NCBI RefSeq assembly: GCF_964355755.1
Contig: NC_092679.1
Span: forward strand, 18,838,932-18,902,931
Length of the DNA: 64,000 nt
Direction of reading: 5' to 3'
Source of the DNA: Antedon mediterranea
Lineage: Eukaryota; Echinodermata; Crinoidea; Comatulida; Antedonidae
Positions 1 through 12,611 of this stretch are shown here, piece after piece. The notes beneath the pieces are model-generated. The model had not been told where the DNA came from and did not search any database. It worked only from the letters and a program-made list of their open reading frames with translations. The stretch's first letter is position 1. Every line of letters starts with the position of its first letter. The position numbers and the translations under genes are program-made.

Positions 1-782
1 GAGAACAGAAAATATTCTACCAAAACAAGATCAATTAATGCATTGCATTTTAACATCATATCATACTATTTTTTTATTAAGGCACATTCTGATAGCTCCC
101 AAAGGTATCCCTTTAACAGAGGTTCTACATATCTATCCTGTTGGCTGTTTTATATGCTTTAACGCTTTCTAATTTGTGTTTTTAATATAAAAAATTTGCT
201 TTTTGAAATTACTTAGACTGGTGGCTAATCAACCATTTAATGCTATTCATGCAGCAAATAAGAAAACCAGATTGTTAGACGTTAAGAATATTTAATTTTA
301 AAATATACATTATTTTCAATTTATATCTTGGCTTTCACCTGTTTACTTTTAAAATGGTTACTATGGCTACTGCAGGTGTTTTGTTAATAAATATCTAAGG
401 TAAAAAACAACTGGCTGCTAGTAGATTTTAATATATCCTTGTAAATAAGGTATAATATTGTTTATATTATTAAACAAAAACCAATTCAAAGTTTTGCTAT
501 CAAAAATGTATTATGTAAACCTTGAATTGAATATTAACAACATTCCTACAGCTATTTATAATTACAATTTCCTCATGTTTATACGGTGAATAGAATAACA
601 TTAAATGTAAATGTTAACATCAATTTAGTGATTGTATGTTTTGAATAATTTATATTACAGTTAATGTTCTTCGAGGTCAAGGAATCGTGTATATTTATGT
701 TATCGTACGCTAAACTATATTGATGATTTCATTCACAATTTAAGTCCTATTTAAACATTATTATTAAATTTATAGATTACAG
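1..782. other. Upstream non-coding stretch, probably an intron of the FRMD8-like gene
   Basis: AT-rich sequence with no exon I can support. The FRMD8-like reading frame enters at 783 through a splice acceptor and lacks its N-terminal part, so this is most likely intron. The only structure noticed is a decayed partial copy of the next exon near 655-700. Confidence 0.6.
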
Positions 783-3700
783 ATGAAAAAATATTAAGGC
801 TACTGTTCTGCGAGGCCAAGGAACATGTTCTGGATGGTGTGTACGGATGTGAGAATGATGAATACGAATATTTAGCAGGAATATTAGCGTTTATCGAACA
901 TGGAAAATATGACTCAAAAAAACACACACCCATCTTCCTTAGGTAATAGTACAAAATCTTATTAAATCCAGCATTCTATTTACAACATAACTAACAATTA
1001 ATTGTGAGTTGTGATAAGAGAGTCCCTTGATAACATCTCTTTTTTGTTTGCAATCTATCCTGTGAATTATAATTGTATGTATATTGGAAAAATAAATGAT
1101 ATGATGATGTTTGGTAAAACGTACGACTGATTACATATTCTTAACTTGAATATTAAAGCTACCCTGGATATTGTTACCCTGGATGGTGCTACCCTGTAAA
1201 ATTCTGCAGATTTATTTATGTGATCAATCGTTGCATTCCATTATATTTAATAGATTTTATAGAATTTACTAATGTCTTTGATGTTTTAAAAGCTTACTTT
1301 AATGCTTTTAGGAGGTTTTTATATCAATAACATGCGTCAATTAATGTATAAATTTAAGCATCCTTTCTGTATGAAATTAGATTGAAATAGTATACACTTT
1401 TTAATCTAGCGATTTACTTAATATTAATATTTTTTTCTACTGTGTATATATAGTCATATTATTGTATACAAGCATCATGAGATGCTGTATCATAGAATTG
1501 TGCTACTTTGATACTAGACAAATTTAGATACAGATGAGTACCGAGAATCTGCTATGTTTTATTAATGTATCATTTTTCTTTTCTCTACTGCGTACTACTG
1601 AATTATGTTTTATAGTTTTATTCTAAATTCTCTCACTAATATATAAAGTAAATGTTGTTTGAGTTGAGTGGTATGTGATTAAAAATCAAGATTTCTATCT
1701 TTCAATTTACAAAATCATCTTGTTTAGACACATTAAAATACTAATTTATTCTATTTTTTAAAATTTGTTTTCAGTTTATCTAGTGAAACCATCTTACCAT
1801 CACGGTTATGCAGACGAAGAAGTCAAAAGACGTCGCAAAGAGCAAGCCAGAAACTTTCCAAGTCGTTTGAAGTTGAGAACAGAGTATTAAGTCATTGGAA
1901 ACAGGTGTCATCAATAGTAAAATGCAAAGCAGACTGTCATAAGAACTTCTTGGAATTCTTATGGAAAATGCCAATTTATGGGTATGTTTACTTTAATTCA
2001 ATTCATTCTGGATTTTACAATAATACATCACACATGCTAGACTTGGGAAACTCCAACAGCGAACTCAATCACTTTTGACGGCTGTCCCATGGGACTGTAT
2101 TTAGTGTAAAGGTACTATCTGAGAAGTATGGCTTTCTAATACAAAGAGGTATCAGACTAGCAAGTGAGAGGCAGTGGTTAGAATTCATATCTGTGTCATA
2201 TTGCTTGTATTGTTTCTTTAGTCTCTTTACTATAATCATCACCTTTTCCTTTGGATGGGAACTGGGGCCTCTGGTCATACAGTACATTGCTTATGTGCAT
2301 AATTAACGAAAGACTAGGGGATCATGTCTCTGTATTCTGATCATAGTCTTGGGGTGTGCACTCTGGGAAAATAATACCTTTACTAATTTGAGTTTCGCTC
2401 TTATTTTTCCTTTTTTAGTGTTAACATTTTTAACAAATGTCAATATTAACAGTCGGTAATATTTGTTTTTACAGGAGTGTTTTTTTTACTGGTGAAATTG
2501 AACAAGCAAATGCTGGCAAAAGTATAGTTGGAAACAATCTTAAACTTGTGTACATCGGAATTAATAGAGATGGTGTCTACATCATGGACCTACGAAAGCA
2601 GGTTTGTATAAAACCATTAATAAAAACTAATTCAAAACTATGGAGTATTATTTTTATCCAGTGTTCTTGATTCATATTTGAGATCCACTTATCCCAACAC
2701 ATTTGCCACAATCGTGTTACTTAAGCTCTGTCTACACTATTAAACTCTATGTGACAAACAAATGTAATCCCATGCCCATATATGGACATGATGACATCAT
2801 ATCACTACCATATTTGAGCACATCACACTTTTAGTTTGAGAATGTAGACAGAGCTTAACTCTGTATGTAATTTTATTGTGCTTGTTTATTTACAGTAGTA
2901 TCCACAATTTTTAATTTGCCAACAAACAGACAATGCCTATTGAAAATCAATATATTGGTGACTTTAAAATATGACTTATCTTTATCTTTATATTAAATAA
3001 CATACCCTCTGACTGTTTCCCAGTCTTTATTTGTTCTTTATGCATGCATTTGTTTTTACAGGAACTTCTCTTGGGTCTATTATATGATGACTTATCTTGG
3101 GAATACACTGACCAGAATCCAAACGATGAGAAGTCCCTACCGTGTTTATGGCTTGAGTTTGACGCCACGGAAGGCAGCAAAAAGGTTTCAAAATTATTGC
3201 GAATATACTCTAAACAAGTAAGTATCAACATCATATTATTTTTTTTAAATGGCAGTAGTTTAAAAGTAAAGGTGAATCCCTCCTTTGAGCATCACTATTA
3301 AGTGTTCACTTTCCTATGAAACAAACATGGGGATGTGTATACAGTACTATACAGTACTGTACAGCACAGCCAATCCCCCCATCCCCCCCCCCCCCACAAC
3401 TTTTATGGGTCCCCCCCCACAACTTTTATGGGTCCCGAAGGTGTCCCCTTAATAGGGGTTCTACTCTATAAGGGTGGTTGGAGTGATGTTGGTTGTTATT
3501 GTACTTGCCTACTAATCTTAGTGTCCTAAGTTCAAATCCTGTCTAGGTGTCAATTGCGATAGATAATATAATAGAAAAATCGCCTATAATATTTTATTAC
3601 AATGATTTTTAGGCTCCTATGATGAATGGCATGATACAAGCATGCATAGTGGAACTGAACAATCAAGACAAAGAAAGTCTAACACCTCGACCGTAAGTTA

Positions 3701-6700
3701 AATTCATGAAAACACATATCATTTTACATTTAAAACCTTGTCCTGATACCCATCAATGGAAAAATACATAATATTAATAAAAATATCTGGATAACAATAT
3801 AAGTTAACTGTACTAAATATAAATAATCTACACAATTTAACTAATGACTGATAAGTGCACTACTTTTTCATGTGCAATCCAATGCTAAATATACATCTTT
3901 CCATGTTTGCTGTGAATAACATTGACTAGAATAGATTGAATGATAAAATAGTATTGTATTTTTTCTTTATAATGTATTAACTATGTACATTGTTTTTAGT
4001 GTACTTTTATCTGTTTAATATGTGTTAGTAATATCAGTAGCAGTATGTCTTCCTTTGTCCTCTTATTTTAACTCTTTTCCTTCCTCCCTTATGTGTCATC
4101 CTTAAAAGTTTAATCATAATTATTTCAAAATTTCCAAAATTAACAATTGGACTAAAATTTTGGTCATTTAGTTTTGATGAGTCAATTTTCTTTGTTCATT
4201 TAATGTATCATTGTTGTAGGGATGATTGCAATGTACTTTATACTAGAACTGTAAATTTAAAATGTTTGTCCCTAATATAGTTATTGTATTTTCTTTTGTA
4301 TTTGTTCTTGATGTGTTTATTTCGTGTTGTGTTCATTAACATTACTTCATGCCTTTAGACACAATACTGTAGAAAGCAGTGATCTTGGTGTCGTAGAGGG
4401 TCCGTGTACCGGGATCGACAGGTACGGGTTTCACATTCATTATTCAAATTGCACCTCTAAATATCATATCTTTTTCACCATAGTTTCATTTTTTACACAT
4501 TTTGCTGATTTTGTGTGTAGATTTTTTAAATTTAAATTGGTTTTGGTTTAATCATCATGTCATATTTATAGTATTTCAAGGATGTATATTATGAGTCACA
4601 CATATATTACATTTCTTTGACTTTAACAGCACAAAAGAATAAAAAAAAAATTTTCTCCATTTTTTTTCCTAATTTTAAATTCTAACTTTTGTCATTGTCA
4701 TCTTAAATTCTCCTAAAAGTCATATCATGTCACAAATAAAATTATTATAAGCATTTTAGTAGAAAAGAGGTTTTTTTACAATAATAATTATAGTAATGAA
4801 ATTAGTAAATAAATTAGTCCCATACATTGTATCGTAGACTAAACGACAAAGATTTCAAAGAAATACCTTTGGATGATGAGGAAGAAAGTGTAGAAAACGG
4901 TTTTGAAAGTCCAGAACAAGATAAAATAGAGTTAATAGAAAGCAAACAAGATTTGAAAAATGGGAAAAAATTCAGACTTTCGTCTGCTCCTGATTGTATA
5001 GAGAGGTATCCCATCATGCACAAAATGTCATGCTCTGATGCATAATGGCATGCTTGAGTGAACATCCTATGCTTGAACGAATATGTCTTGAATTAGCATG
5101 AATTTATTTTTAATAATTATTCATTATCTAATACCTGTAAACATTTATTACTTTAAATAATTCTTTTTTATCAAATTATTCTAATAGCATTTTCACATTT
5201 TAAAGAAAAAATATTAAAAGAAAATAATTATTATCATAAAAATGTTCTTTGCTTTTACGGTTGTTTACTTTACTTCTCTGCGAATCTGCTTTGTTTACTA
5301 CTGCATGTGTGCATACTTATTCCGCATGTGATGCATTTGGTGGTTAACATGCTTATCCTTATAATGTTAGAGTCCAGGGTTCGAGTCTAACTGCGGTTTA
5401 CATTATTATTTATGTTCTATTTTCTATATTTTCTGCCAAATTATTATTTTTTGTAATTTACCTATTTCCACAAAGCTTTATTTTAAAAGTTTCATTTGAG
5501 CAGATAAGGAGTATTTTTTGTATTAATATTTATTATTCTTGAATTAGTTAAAAATAATTTTAAACATATTTTAGTAAATAAAAATGGAAATTAACTATGC
5601 CAAATTTGTTTTTCATAACTTGAATTAGATGAAGTGTAATTTTAAATAGATTACATATGAACACTTTTATAGCTATGTCATTTTTGTAATTGATTAATTG
5701 AACATTCAGTAACATTTCAATAACTTTATTTTAACATTCAATAACATTTTTATTAATATATAATTTTTCTTTGCTTTTGCTGTTTGTCTAACCTTCGACC
5801 TCTTAGGTCTGAACATGATACACTTGAACGAGTCGCATGTGGTTTGACGTCAACCATATCCAGGTAGGGACGTACTAACAGCTACAATTTTCTTAAATAA
5901 TAGTATATTAGAATGCCTGGATTACCACATGGGTTGTCTTCTAAAGAGGGCATTAATAAATTTAATATCTTGCCATCTAATATATGACCATCAGTATCTA
6001 CTAATACCATAGAGATATCTCTATGCTAATACCCATGCAAGGTTCTGCTGTACTATTTTAAATTATTGTCTTTTTATACATTAACAGAGATTATATTCAG
6101 ATTTTAATAATACCAATTCTTTAAAAAAAAATACCCTCTCAGAGGGTATTTTTATGCTTTCATTTTAATGTAATAGACGATTGGTATTATATTAATCATA
6201 CTTCTTTAAACTAATATCTATTTCATTGTATTATTTTTAGAACCAGGTCTACAACAGTGCAAGCAAGATCTGCTTCTCATCGTATAGGACATGACACCGT
6301 AGATGGTGCAGGCATTGCAAGGTGAGTTTGGGTTTGGGATAGAACAAAGATTTTTTTCTTTTGCGTTACTGCAAACATTTGTGAAATGTACAGTTGCTTT
6401 TTGACAACTTTCAACCAATATATTGGTGTGTACCTCATGGAATAGAGGACATATTACCAGTTGAGACACCCATATTCAGAGCACACCCCTATTAAGAGGC
6501 AATATGTTTTAAAACTTCAGGGGACAATCCTATTAAAGAGAGAGAGTTTAAATCCTATCAGTTCATGTTGTGTGTGGTGAGTTTAATGACTGTGATTTAA
6601 TGATATTAGTTGATGAGTTTTTTAACTTAATTTATAATTGAACTACTAGTACTACTTATAATTGTAAACTACTATAATTTTTTCATTTTTTATATTTTAC

Positions 6701-7566
6701 TAAAAATCTTAAATTATTATTTCAGAGCAAAGTCACTGGATGGAAGAAGCAGAGGTATGTAGTATCAATTTGTATACAAACTATATCCTTATCTCCTAAA
6801 ATATATCATATAGGGTCCAGCAGTTTTTTCAGGTCCATCACCTCTCGAACCAATAGATTCCATAATATGATATTAAATTTGTTTTAATTTCTTTCTTTTT
6901 ATAGCTTACATGACACTGCCATCAAGAAAGCCAAAAGTTACATTGTGCAAGAAAATGGATAAACTTTGTCTTTCAACATTCTCAGAAACAGGTAAGGATC
7001 ACTAAAAGAGAGATATTAAAACTCTGTGTCAGGAAATATTAAAATATGTGTTACCATCCAAATGCATTAGAGTTTAAGCTTGGTTCCCACTAGAACGTAA
7101 CTCAAGGACGTAAACGCAACGCAAGCGTGTTGACCAATGACAAGCGAAGTTATAGACAGTTAGCAATCACAAGCGAATAAGCCATCGCTTGTGATTGGTC
7201 AATTCACTTGCGTTGCGTTACGTCCTTGTGTTGCGTCGCTAGTGGGAACCACGCTTTACTGTAATAAACAATAATGTAAGTAACCCAGTTTATTAGTTCT
7301 TATAAACTAAAGCTCTTTCTACACTATCAAACTAGTTTGACAAAAAAGTGTGATGTGCCCAAATATGGTATGGATATCATCGTGTCCATATATGGGCTCA
7401 TCACATTTTTTTGTACAACATTTCAATAATAACAACTTGGTGTGAATCAGATTGTTCTACAAAAGACTACATTAATATTTTGTTTTCTATTTTTTCAGGT
7501 GATCTAATCACTAAAAAAACTAAGTTGAGCCGACCTTTCTCAATGACTGGTATTTTTAAATTGTAA
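783..7566 (+). CDS. FRMD8: FRMD8-like FERM-domain protein (3' part of gene)
   Basis: Exons: 783-942, 1775-1981, 2475-2601, 3062-3217, 3613-3692, 4359-4421, 4838-5005, 5807-5863, 6241-6321, 6726-6754, 6905-6991, 7499-7566 (TAA). They join in one frame to give about 426 residues; the first FERM lobe lies upstream of the window. Seen: a helical FERM segment beginning DEKILRLLFCEAKEHV, then the PH-like lobe with YGSVFFTGEIE, VYIMDLRKQ and LWLEFD, ending LLRIYSKQ. These match FRMD8 (bili in flies) better than other FERM families I know. Known of the family: FRMD8 binds iRhoms at the plasma membrane and supports ADAM17 shedding, and it modulates Wnt signalling through LRP6. The tail after the FERM domain is built from several short symmetric exons and looks longer than in vertebrates; this comparison is from memory. 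No transmembrane segment is seen. Confidence 0.88.
2723..2856. repeat. Hairpin MITE family B, copy 1 (FRMD8 intron)
   Basis: Palindromic element with ends reading AAGCTCTGTCTACACTAT and its complement, and an inner CCATATATGG core. It lies in an intron and is flanked by TTAA-like sequence. About 134 bp. Confidence 0.85.
5336..5400 (+). repeat. tRNA-derived SINE fragment
   Basis: A GGTGGTTAACATGC stretch followed 35 bases later by GGGTTCGAGTC resembles the A and B boxes of a Pol III promoter. The flanks do not form an acceptor stem, so this is a SINE head or tRNA relic, not a tRNA gene. Confidence 0.45.
7077..7255. repeat. MITE family A, full-length copy 1
   Basis: A 179-bp foldback with ends AGCTTGGTTCCCACTAG and CTAGTGGGAACCACGCT. 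It is flanked by TTA on both sides (7074-7076 and 7256-7258), which reads as a 3-bp target duplication. It lies in the last FRMD8 intron. The same 179-bp element sits inverted at 13404-13582. Confidence 0.85.
7311..7422. repeat. Hairpin MITE family B, copy 2 (truncated)
   Basis: The left end and central CCATATATGGG core of family B are present. The right end is lost after the TTTTTTGTACAAC stretch. Confidence 0.75.
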
Positions 7567-7724
7567 AGTGTTTTGCGGTGTACACAGTGTTTGTGATAAT
7601 TTTACAAGTAACCTGTTTATTGTGGCCTTTTTGAGAATTTTGTCATAATAATAATGCAATGAATGCTATGCAGAATACAAATAGCTCATTCACTGCCATG
7701 CTGATAAATTGTGTGTTCAAAAAC

Positions 7725-7730
7725 AATAAA
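7725..7730 (+). promoter_or_regulatory. Probable polyadenylation signal of the FRMD8-like gene
   Basis: AATAAA about 160 bases after the FRMD8-like stop codon, the first canonical signal downstream on the plus strand. Confidence 0.5.
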
Positions 7731-8534
7731 GGTTGAAATATTATCTAGCAGTAACAGTGACATTAACTGACTGAAGAATAAGACATAAGAGGCAAAGTGG
7801 ACCAAAATAGAGAAGGTAGCTTTGTATGTCATGGATAAACAAAGTAAACAGCAGAGATCTTATTATATAATAGGTAGGTATTCCATCAAGCATCACATAC
7901 CACAGAAATGAAATGTTACAGAGGATCAAGTTGAGGAACCAACGAACTATCAAAAGATAAATTGGAAGCTCTAGTATGAAGATAGTTGGCACAATAGTTT
8001 ATAGCTGCCAAAAAGATGCCTTTCCTTTGAAAGGTATGGCAAGCAGTCTTTGTACTGTATCTATATTTTTTAAATGTTGGCAAACTCTGTGATACCGTGT
8101 TACATATGTATCACATGTGACACCGTCATAAGCCTAACTTAACCTTAACATAATACAGGTACCACATTTACATATACAGATACATAAATGCAACACTGTA
8201 TTACAGAAATTGCCTATAATTACTGGACATATTATAATGCCATATGTGGAGATACAGTAGAGGAAGTCGGGTGGAAATCTTGGGTACACAGTAGGATCCA
8301 TCCATGGTTAGCAGAAATCTTGACATGAAAAATAATCCATTCATTCATGAATGAATTGAAGATTTGTTTAATAATATAAGACATCTTAAAAGTAAGGTGT
8401 TAAAAATGTGGAATATTGTTCAAAGTGGTATGGTAGATATGAATTGCAATATTAATGTACAGAGTACATGTATAAAAATACATAATTTTATAACAGTCAT
8501 TTATTCATTGTTGATATAAAGTACAGTACACCAC

Positions 8535-8612
8535 GTATATGTATAGTTCTGAAGAGAACTGTTGAGTTTCTCAATGTTTTGATCAATATACTTTTATCAT
8601 CCTCAGGAGTTT
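8535..8612 (-). repeat. Possible Penelope-like element remnant
   Basis: On the minus strand a CTGAGGATGAT stretch is followed by AACATTGAGAAACTC. This layout (CTGANGATG, then a GAAAC-type block) recurs at ends of Penelope-like elements and is echoed in the foldback at 49171-49303. Weak assignment. Confidence 0.3.
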
Positions 8613-9747
8613 ATTCATTGTTATTATCTATGGGACCAATACAAATTAGATTACAAAATGATTATACAAATGTTTTTATAGTACCTGAATATGATTTTGC
8701 AGTATAGAACATTTTATAAGACATTTAATAATAAGAATTCAAATGTCATTCAACACATGTAATTTGCATAATTGAATATATTTTTTTAAATAAAATATTC
8801 ATTTGATTTTTAACATTATATGTATATATTAGCATGTGGAAATAGAATAATTTTTAAAATTTAAAGATTTACATATAAGTGTATTTTTTAGGAGACTCAA
8901 AAGGATAAGTTGAAAATATATATATATGTTATCAATTTGCAGTTTCAATCGTAATCCCATAACCCACCAAATTTTGAAGAACAAAATATTGAAAATTAAT
9001 GTTTATAATAATATTTATTTGATAGTTATTTTTGGCATTTGCAGGTTTATTATGTATTATAATCTAGTGTTTATTGTTTGCCAAAGATTTTTTTTTATGT
9101 AAGAAATGAAAATTGTATGGGCCCGGGGATAAAAATATTATATACTCTGTCTGGACAAGCATCTTAAACGCTAGGCTGGTACTACTACCTAGGCCTCTAG
9201 CATGGCCGTGCTTCTTTTCGTACTTTAAACTTCTTGGGCCCAACTAAGCCTAGCCTAGGCCAATTTTCAGAACGATTACGGAAAAGTACTTACCACGATT
9301 TGTGTGGCAAATCTCATACCAAAACATCTTGTATCATGGACCAAGTATTGCTTATTATCATGTATAACATTAATTAGGTCAGTAGCGTGTGTCGTTCCGT
9401 GTACTATACTTAATTAAAGTTAACTTAATTTTTGTAATAGACGTACAAATATATAACACACTGGTCGAAAATAATTGTGTGCTTTCTGTCTGTTAGTGTG
9501 TAACTACGATAGATGTTTTTAGATCATATTATTTTTTTTTTACAAATATTGATGAATTTATAGTTGTATAATATAAAAAACTCGTTTTCCTTCTATCTTT
9601 GTGCAATTCAACAATTAAAAATGTAACGTAAATTTATATATTTTGAATGTTTGTGTAAATGTTATTGAGTCCGCATCGCGATATTTCAAAGAATGAATGT
9701 ACATTGCACCACTTACTAACGAAGTGAACACTTGAATTATTTCCAAC

Positions 9748-9860
9748 TAAAACTTGGTTCCCACTGGAGACGCAACCAACCATTTTTTTAAAAGTAGGCC
9801 TACTCAATCAAACGCATTCATGGTTGGTTCTCACTTGAACACAACGCACAATATGTGACT
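9748..9860. repeat. MITE family A, decayed copy
   Basis: Two tips, CTTGGTTCCCACTGGAGACG and a later TTGGTTCTCACTTGAACAC, match the family A end but no intact inverted pair remains. Confidence 0.5.
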
Positions 9861-9933
9861 CCTGTATAATGGAAGGATTCGTTAAGGGCTAGGGTCTATG
9901 ATACAGGATTTTAATTTATTTTATTTTTATTTG

Positions 9934-9995
9934 AACCATATTTAATGAGGGTGATCCATCCAGAAATTGCTGATCATTTGGGACCCTCAGGACAG
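9934..9995 (-). repeat. SINE tail, antisense fragment
   Basis: Complement of the 3' tail of the SINE at 17743-17996: the block containing GATCAGCAAT and CCCTCATTAAATATGG appears here in reverse. Confidence 0.6.
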
Positions 9996-10478
9996 CTACA
10001 ATACACAAAATACAACAAAAACAGAAAAGTTAAGGAAAAACAAAAGCCAATAAATAAAATTAATTACATGAGAATTAAAAATCTGAATAAGAAAATTTGG
10101 AATATAGAGAATAACTGATATGTTGAATTAAGCAAAAATATATAATATATATAAATATTTAGATCTAATATTTTACAATTTAAATTCATAGTTTCATTAC
10201 CGAGAAAAAGAGGTTATACAATATTACTGTAAAGCCATCATTATTAAACCATGTTCTCATTCGTCATCATTACAAAGTGGTCTAGGTGTGACATTGTTAA
10301 AAGTTGTCTCTGTGGTTATCCGTCCACCCGTGTCAATCGATTCAAATCGATACTATTTGAAAAGATAAACTCAATATTGACTAAATAAATCCTCTACGAT
10401 TTAGATAAATCAAAAACTTGTCATCACAGTCGTACACTGTTATTTTAAATACACTAAGCGTCGGGTGTAATATTCAAA

Positions 10479-12075
10479 ATGAGGACCTTTTTAATAAGTC
10501 TGTCTCTGCTTCTCGGTATTCTACTGATGGTAAGATTGTTTACCTTTTTGTTGTTAATAGGCCTATATATCTGAGAATGTTAAAGAGTCGCTAGCCAATC
10601 GGGTTTGAACTATACCATGAAAGCCTCAATGGTCTAATGGTTAGGACATCTGCATATGAATCAGAAGGTCCGGGTTCGAATCTCTGTTTGGGGCGACTTT
10701 TTCTCATTCGTACAGATTTCCTCATCTTATCGTTTCAAATTAATTTCAGTATAATCACCGGATGGTTTAGAATTAAAATTGTATGCCTAATGTATATATA
10801 TTTTTTATTTGTTTTCCTGAAGTGAATATTACTTTAAAGATTGGTCCTACGATTTTCCTCTTCCGATTTTGTAGTTTTAATAAAGTTAATCACTTCCGTA
10901 GAAAAAAAAACGAAAAAAAATATGTTTTCACTTATAATATAATACAATAAATGGTTAAATTCAACCAAAAATCCATTGGCTGGCAGCCAATTTGACAATT
11001 TTTTTGGGGTTTAATTTCCGTTTTTTCAGGTAAATAAATGTTGTTTAGGTCCACTTTTTGGTCATAGTGGATAACTATTATGTGACATTAAAATGGCATA
11101 TTCAACAATAAAAATTTAAAAAAAATATTTGTCAGGGGGACAATTACATCTTTAAGTATACAGTACACAGTTGTGTTTCATTAAAAATTTAAAATGACGC
11201 AGAACAAGTTTAATACATTTATAGACAAAAAAGAACACATTTGTCACTTGGAGGCTTCTGGATTTCAACACGAGTTCCGAGCATTGTATTCAGTACATTT
11301 TATATTGAAGTAGCAAGATTTACATCAGATATTAGATGTAGATTAAAAAAAAACTATTAACATGTTAAAAAAACGTAAAACGGTTCCTTGATTTCATAGT
11401 TTAAGTTAAGGAATATTTTACTTTCTTTTTAAAAATCTGTATTTCATAATATAATTCAGAATAACACTACTATTTATTGAAATTTAATTGCAATTAATAG
11501 TAATATTATTTTGAATTATATTGTGAGTTTGAAAATGGCACTTCAGGTAGGTTAACAAACTCCCCGCCCCCTGCCCACCTACCATATATATTATACTATG
11601 ACGTTATCCAAATTCCTTCACTTGCACTGATGAAGGGCTAGTGTTGCCCGAAAGCTCTGCTAACTTTTCTGGCTGTTTACTTTATCGTTTTGATTTAGCT
11701 TTTTGCTTTTTATTTTTGTATCTCCATTGAGATCCAGTCACTGATACCCACAGCATTGTCATTTTTTCCAGTAATTTGCCTTTGGATTTATATATATATA
11801 TAATTATATTTGTATAGCTTTTTAACTATAACTAGGCTTACGTACTAATTTTAATCTAACAGGTTAGAAGAGTTGAAAGTCTAACGGTTGAAGAACAAGC
11901 TGCCAACCAGGCATGTGAACCCTTCCTCGGCATTTCATGTGGATCGTCAACCGAATGTGGAGCCAGCGAATGTGACCAACTTCAATGTGTCAATTACCGT
12001 TGTTCGCCGTCTCCAATAGGAATTGGAGGTGCCGATGGTGACGAGACCGAGACGGATGATGATGGTGATGAATAA
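10479..12075 (+). CDS. Small secreted six-cysteine protein with acidic tail (new family, member 1)
   Basis: Two exons, 10479-10529 and 11863-12075, joined at phase 0, give 87 residues. Exon 1 (51 nt) encodes a typical signal peptide starting MRTFLISLSLLLG. The mature part carries six cysteines spaced C-x7-C-x5-C-x4-C-x4-C-x4-C (residues about 36-65), with NQAC, a PFLG motif and a QLQC motif. It ends in the strongly acidic DETETDDDGDE. No dibasic site separates a core peptide, apart from an early RR near residue 19. The stop overlaps an AATAAA. I do not recognise the family. The same cysteine frame closes the convergent gene at 15139-18151. Six cysteines imply three disulfides and secretion. 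Role unknown: a defence peptide, matrix protein or signalling peptide would all fit, and nothing here decides. Confidence 0.72.
10585..10720 (+). repeat. tRNA-derived SINE family 1, copy 1
   Basis: GGTCTAATGGTTAGG (A-box-like, from about 10631) and GGGTTCGAATC (B box, about 10672) lie 40 bases apart, as in tRNA genes, but no acceptor stem forms. The flanks match a second copy at 31712-32050, which supports a SINE. It sits in the intron of the six-cysteine gene. Confidence 0.65.
10855..11160 (+). repeat. Interspersed repeat family E, copy 1
   Basis: Matches 50640-51015 in reverse complement: shared blocks include ATCCATTGGCTGGCAGCCAA, TGGTCATAGTGGATAACTAT and GGGGGACAAT. No coding potential. 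Class unknown. Confidence 0.7.
11615..11780 (+). repeat. Interspersed repeat family D with hammerhead-like core
   Basis: Shares GATGAAGGGCTA, TTTAGCTTTTTGCTT and CTCCATTGAGAT with a decayed copy at 37077-37190. The core 11627-11662 reads CTGATGA, a GGGC/GCCC hairpin, GAAA, a GC-TCT-GC hairpin and TA: the order of a hammerhead ribozyme. Stem I is not evident. Probably a Penelope-like element terminus. Confidence 0.55.
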
Positions 12076-12466
12076 AGTAACCGAGTGAAAGAAATTGTGC
12101 CAAGGCCTAGCAAAAGACTGTAAATAAGGCATATGTGTTAATAACTACACGACGTAGAATTTAAATGGGTGAAGGGATCATCAAACAAATATAGACTCAA
12201 TTTTTCGTGCATTTAACTCTTCTTTAACTACACCCTTAATATGTTAAATACATCTCACGCAAAGATGATGATGATGGCATTCCAGCAGAAAGTACGCCTA
12301 CGATCACAACAACTCACCAATGTTATCTGTGAATGGATGTAGACCTATTGTATACACCTAATTAAATCAGGAAAATTAATTATCTTGTAAAATTGACATT
12401 AGGACCTTGTTAAGAACTTATTATTAAAACGTAACAAAGTGAATACTTAAATCATTACCAAATATA

Positions 12467-12611
12467 AAGCTTGGTTCCCACTAGAGACGCAACACAAGCG
12501 AGCTGACCAATCACAAGAGACAGTTCAGATGATCCATCACAGTGTCATTGGTCAAATCATAATTACTCTCCGCTTACGTGATCGTTGCGTTAAATATCTA
12601 GTGGGAACCAG
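12467..12611. repeat. MITE family A, diverged copy
   Basis: AAGCTTGGTTCCCACTAGAG at the left and CTAGTGGGAACCAGG at the right; the centre differs from the 179-bp copies and is shorter. Confidence 0.7.

Larger units (their letters stand above)
7567..10478. other. Intergenic region between FRMD8-like and the first six-cysteine gene
   Basis: No gene recognised. It holds the probable FRMD8 3' UTR, a decayed family A MITE (about 9748-9860), an antisense SINE tail (9934-9995) and a PLE-like remnant near 8535-8612. The open frame on the minus strand at 7741-7992 resembles no family I know and has no exon signals. Confidence 0.6.

Noticed and set aside
10617-10695. tRNA gene (Glu-like) from A and B boxes
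   Set aside because: No acceptor or anticodon stem can be formed; the sequence recurs with flanks at 31712-32050, so it is a SINE.
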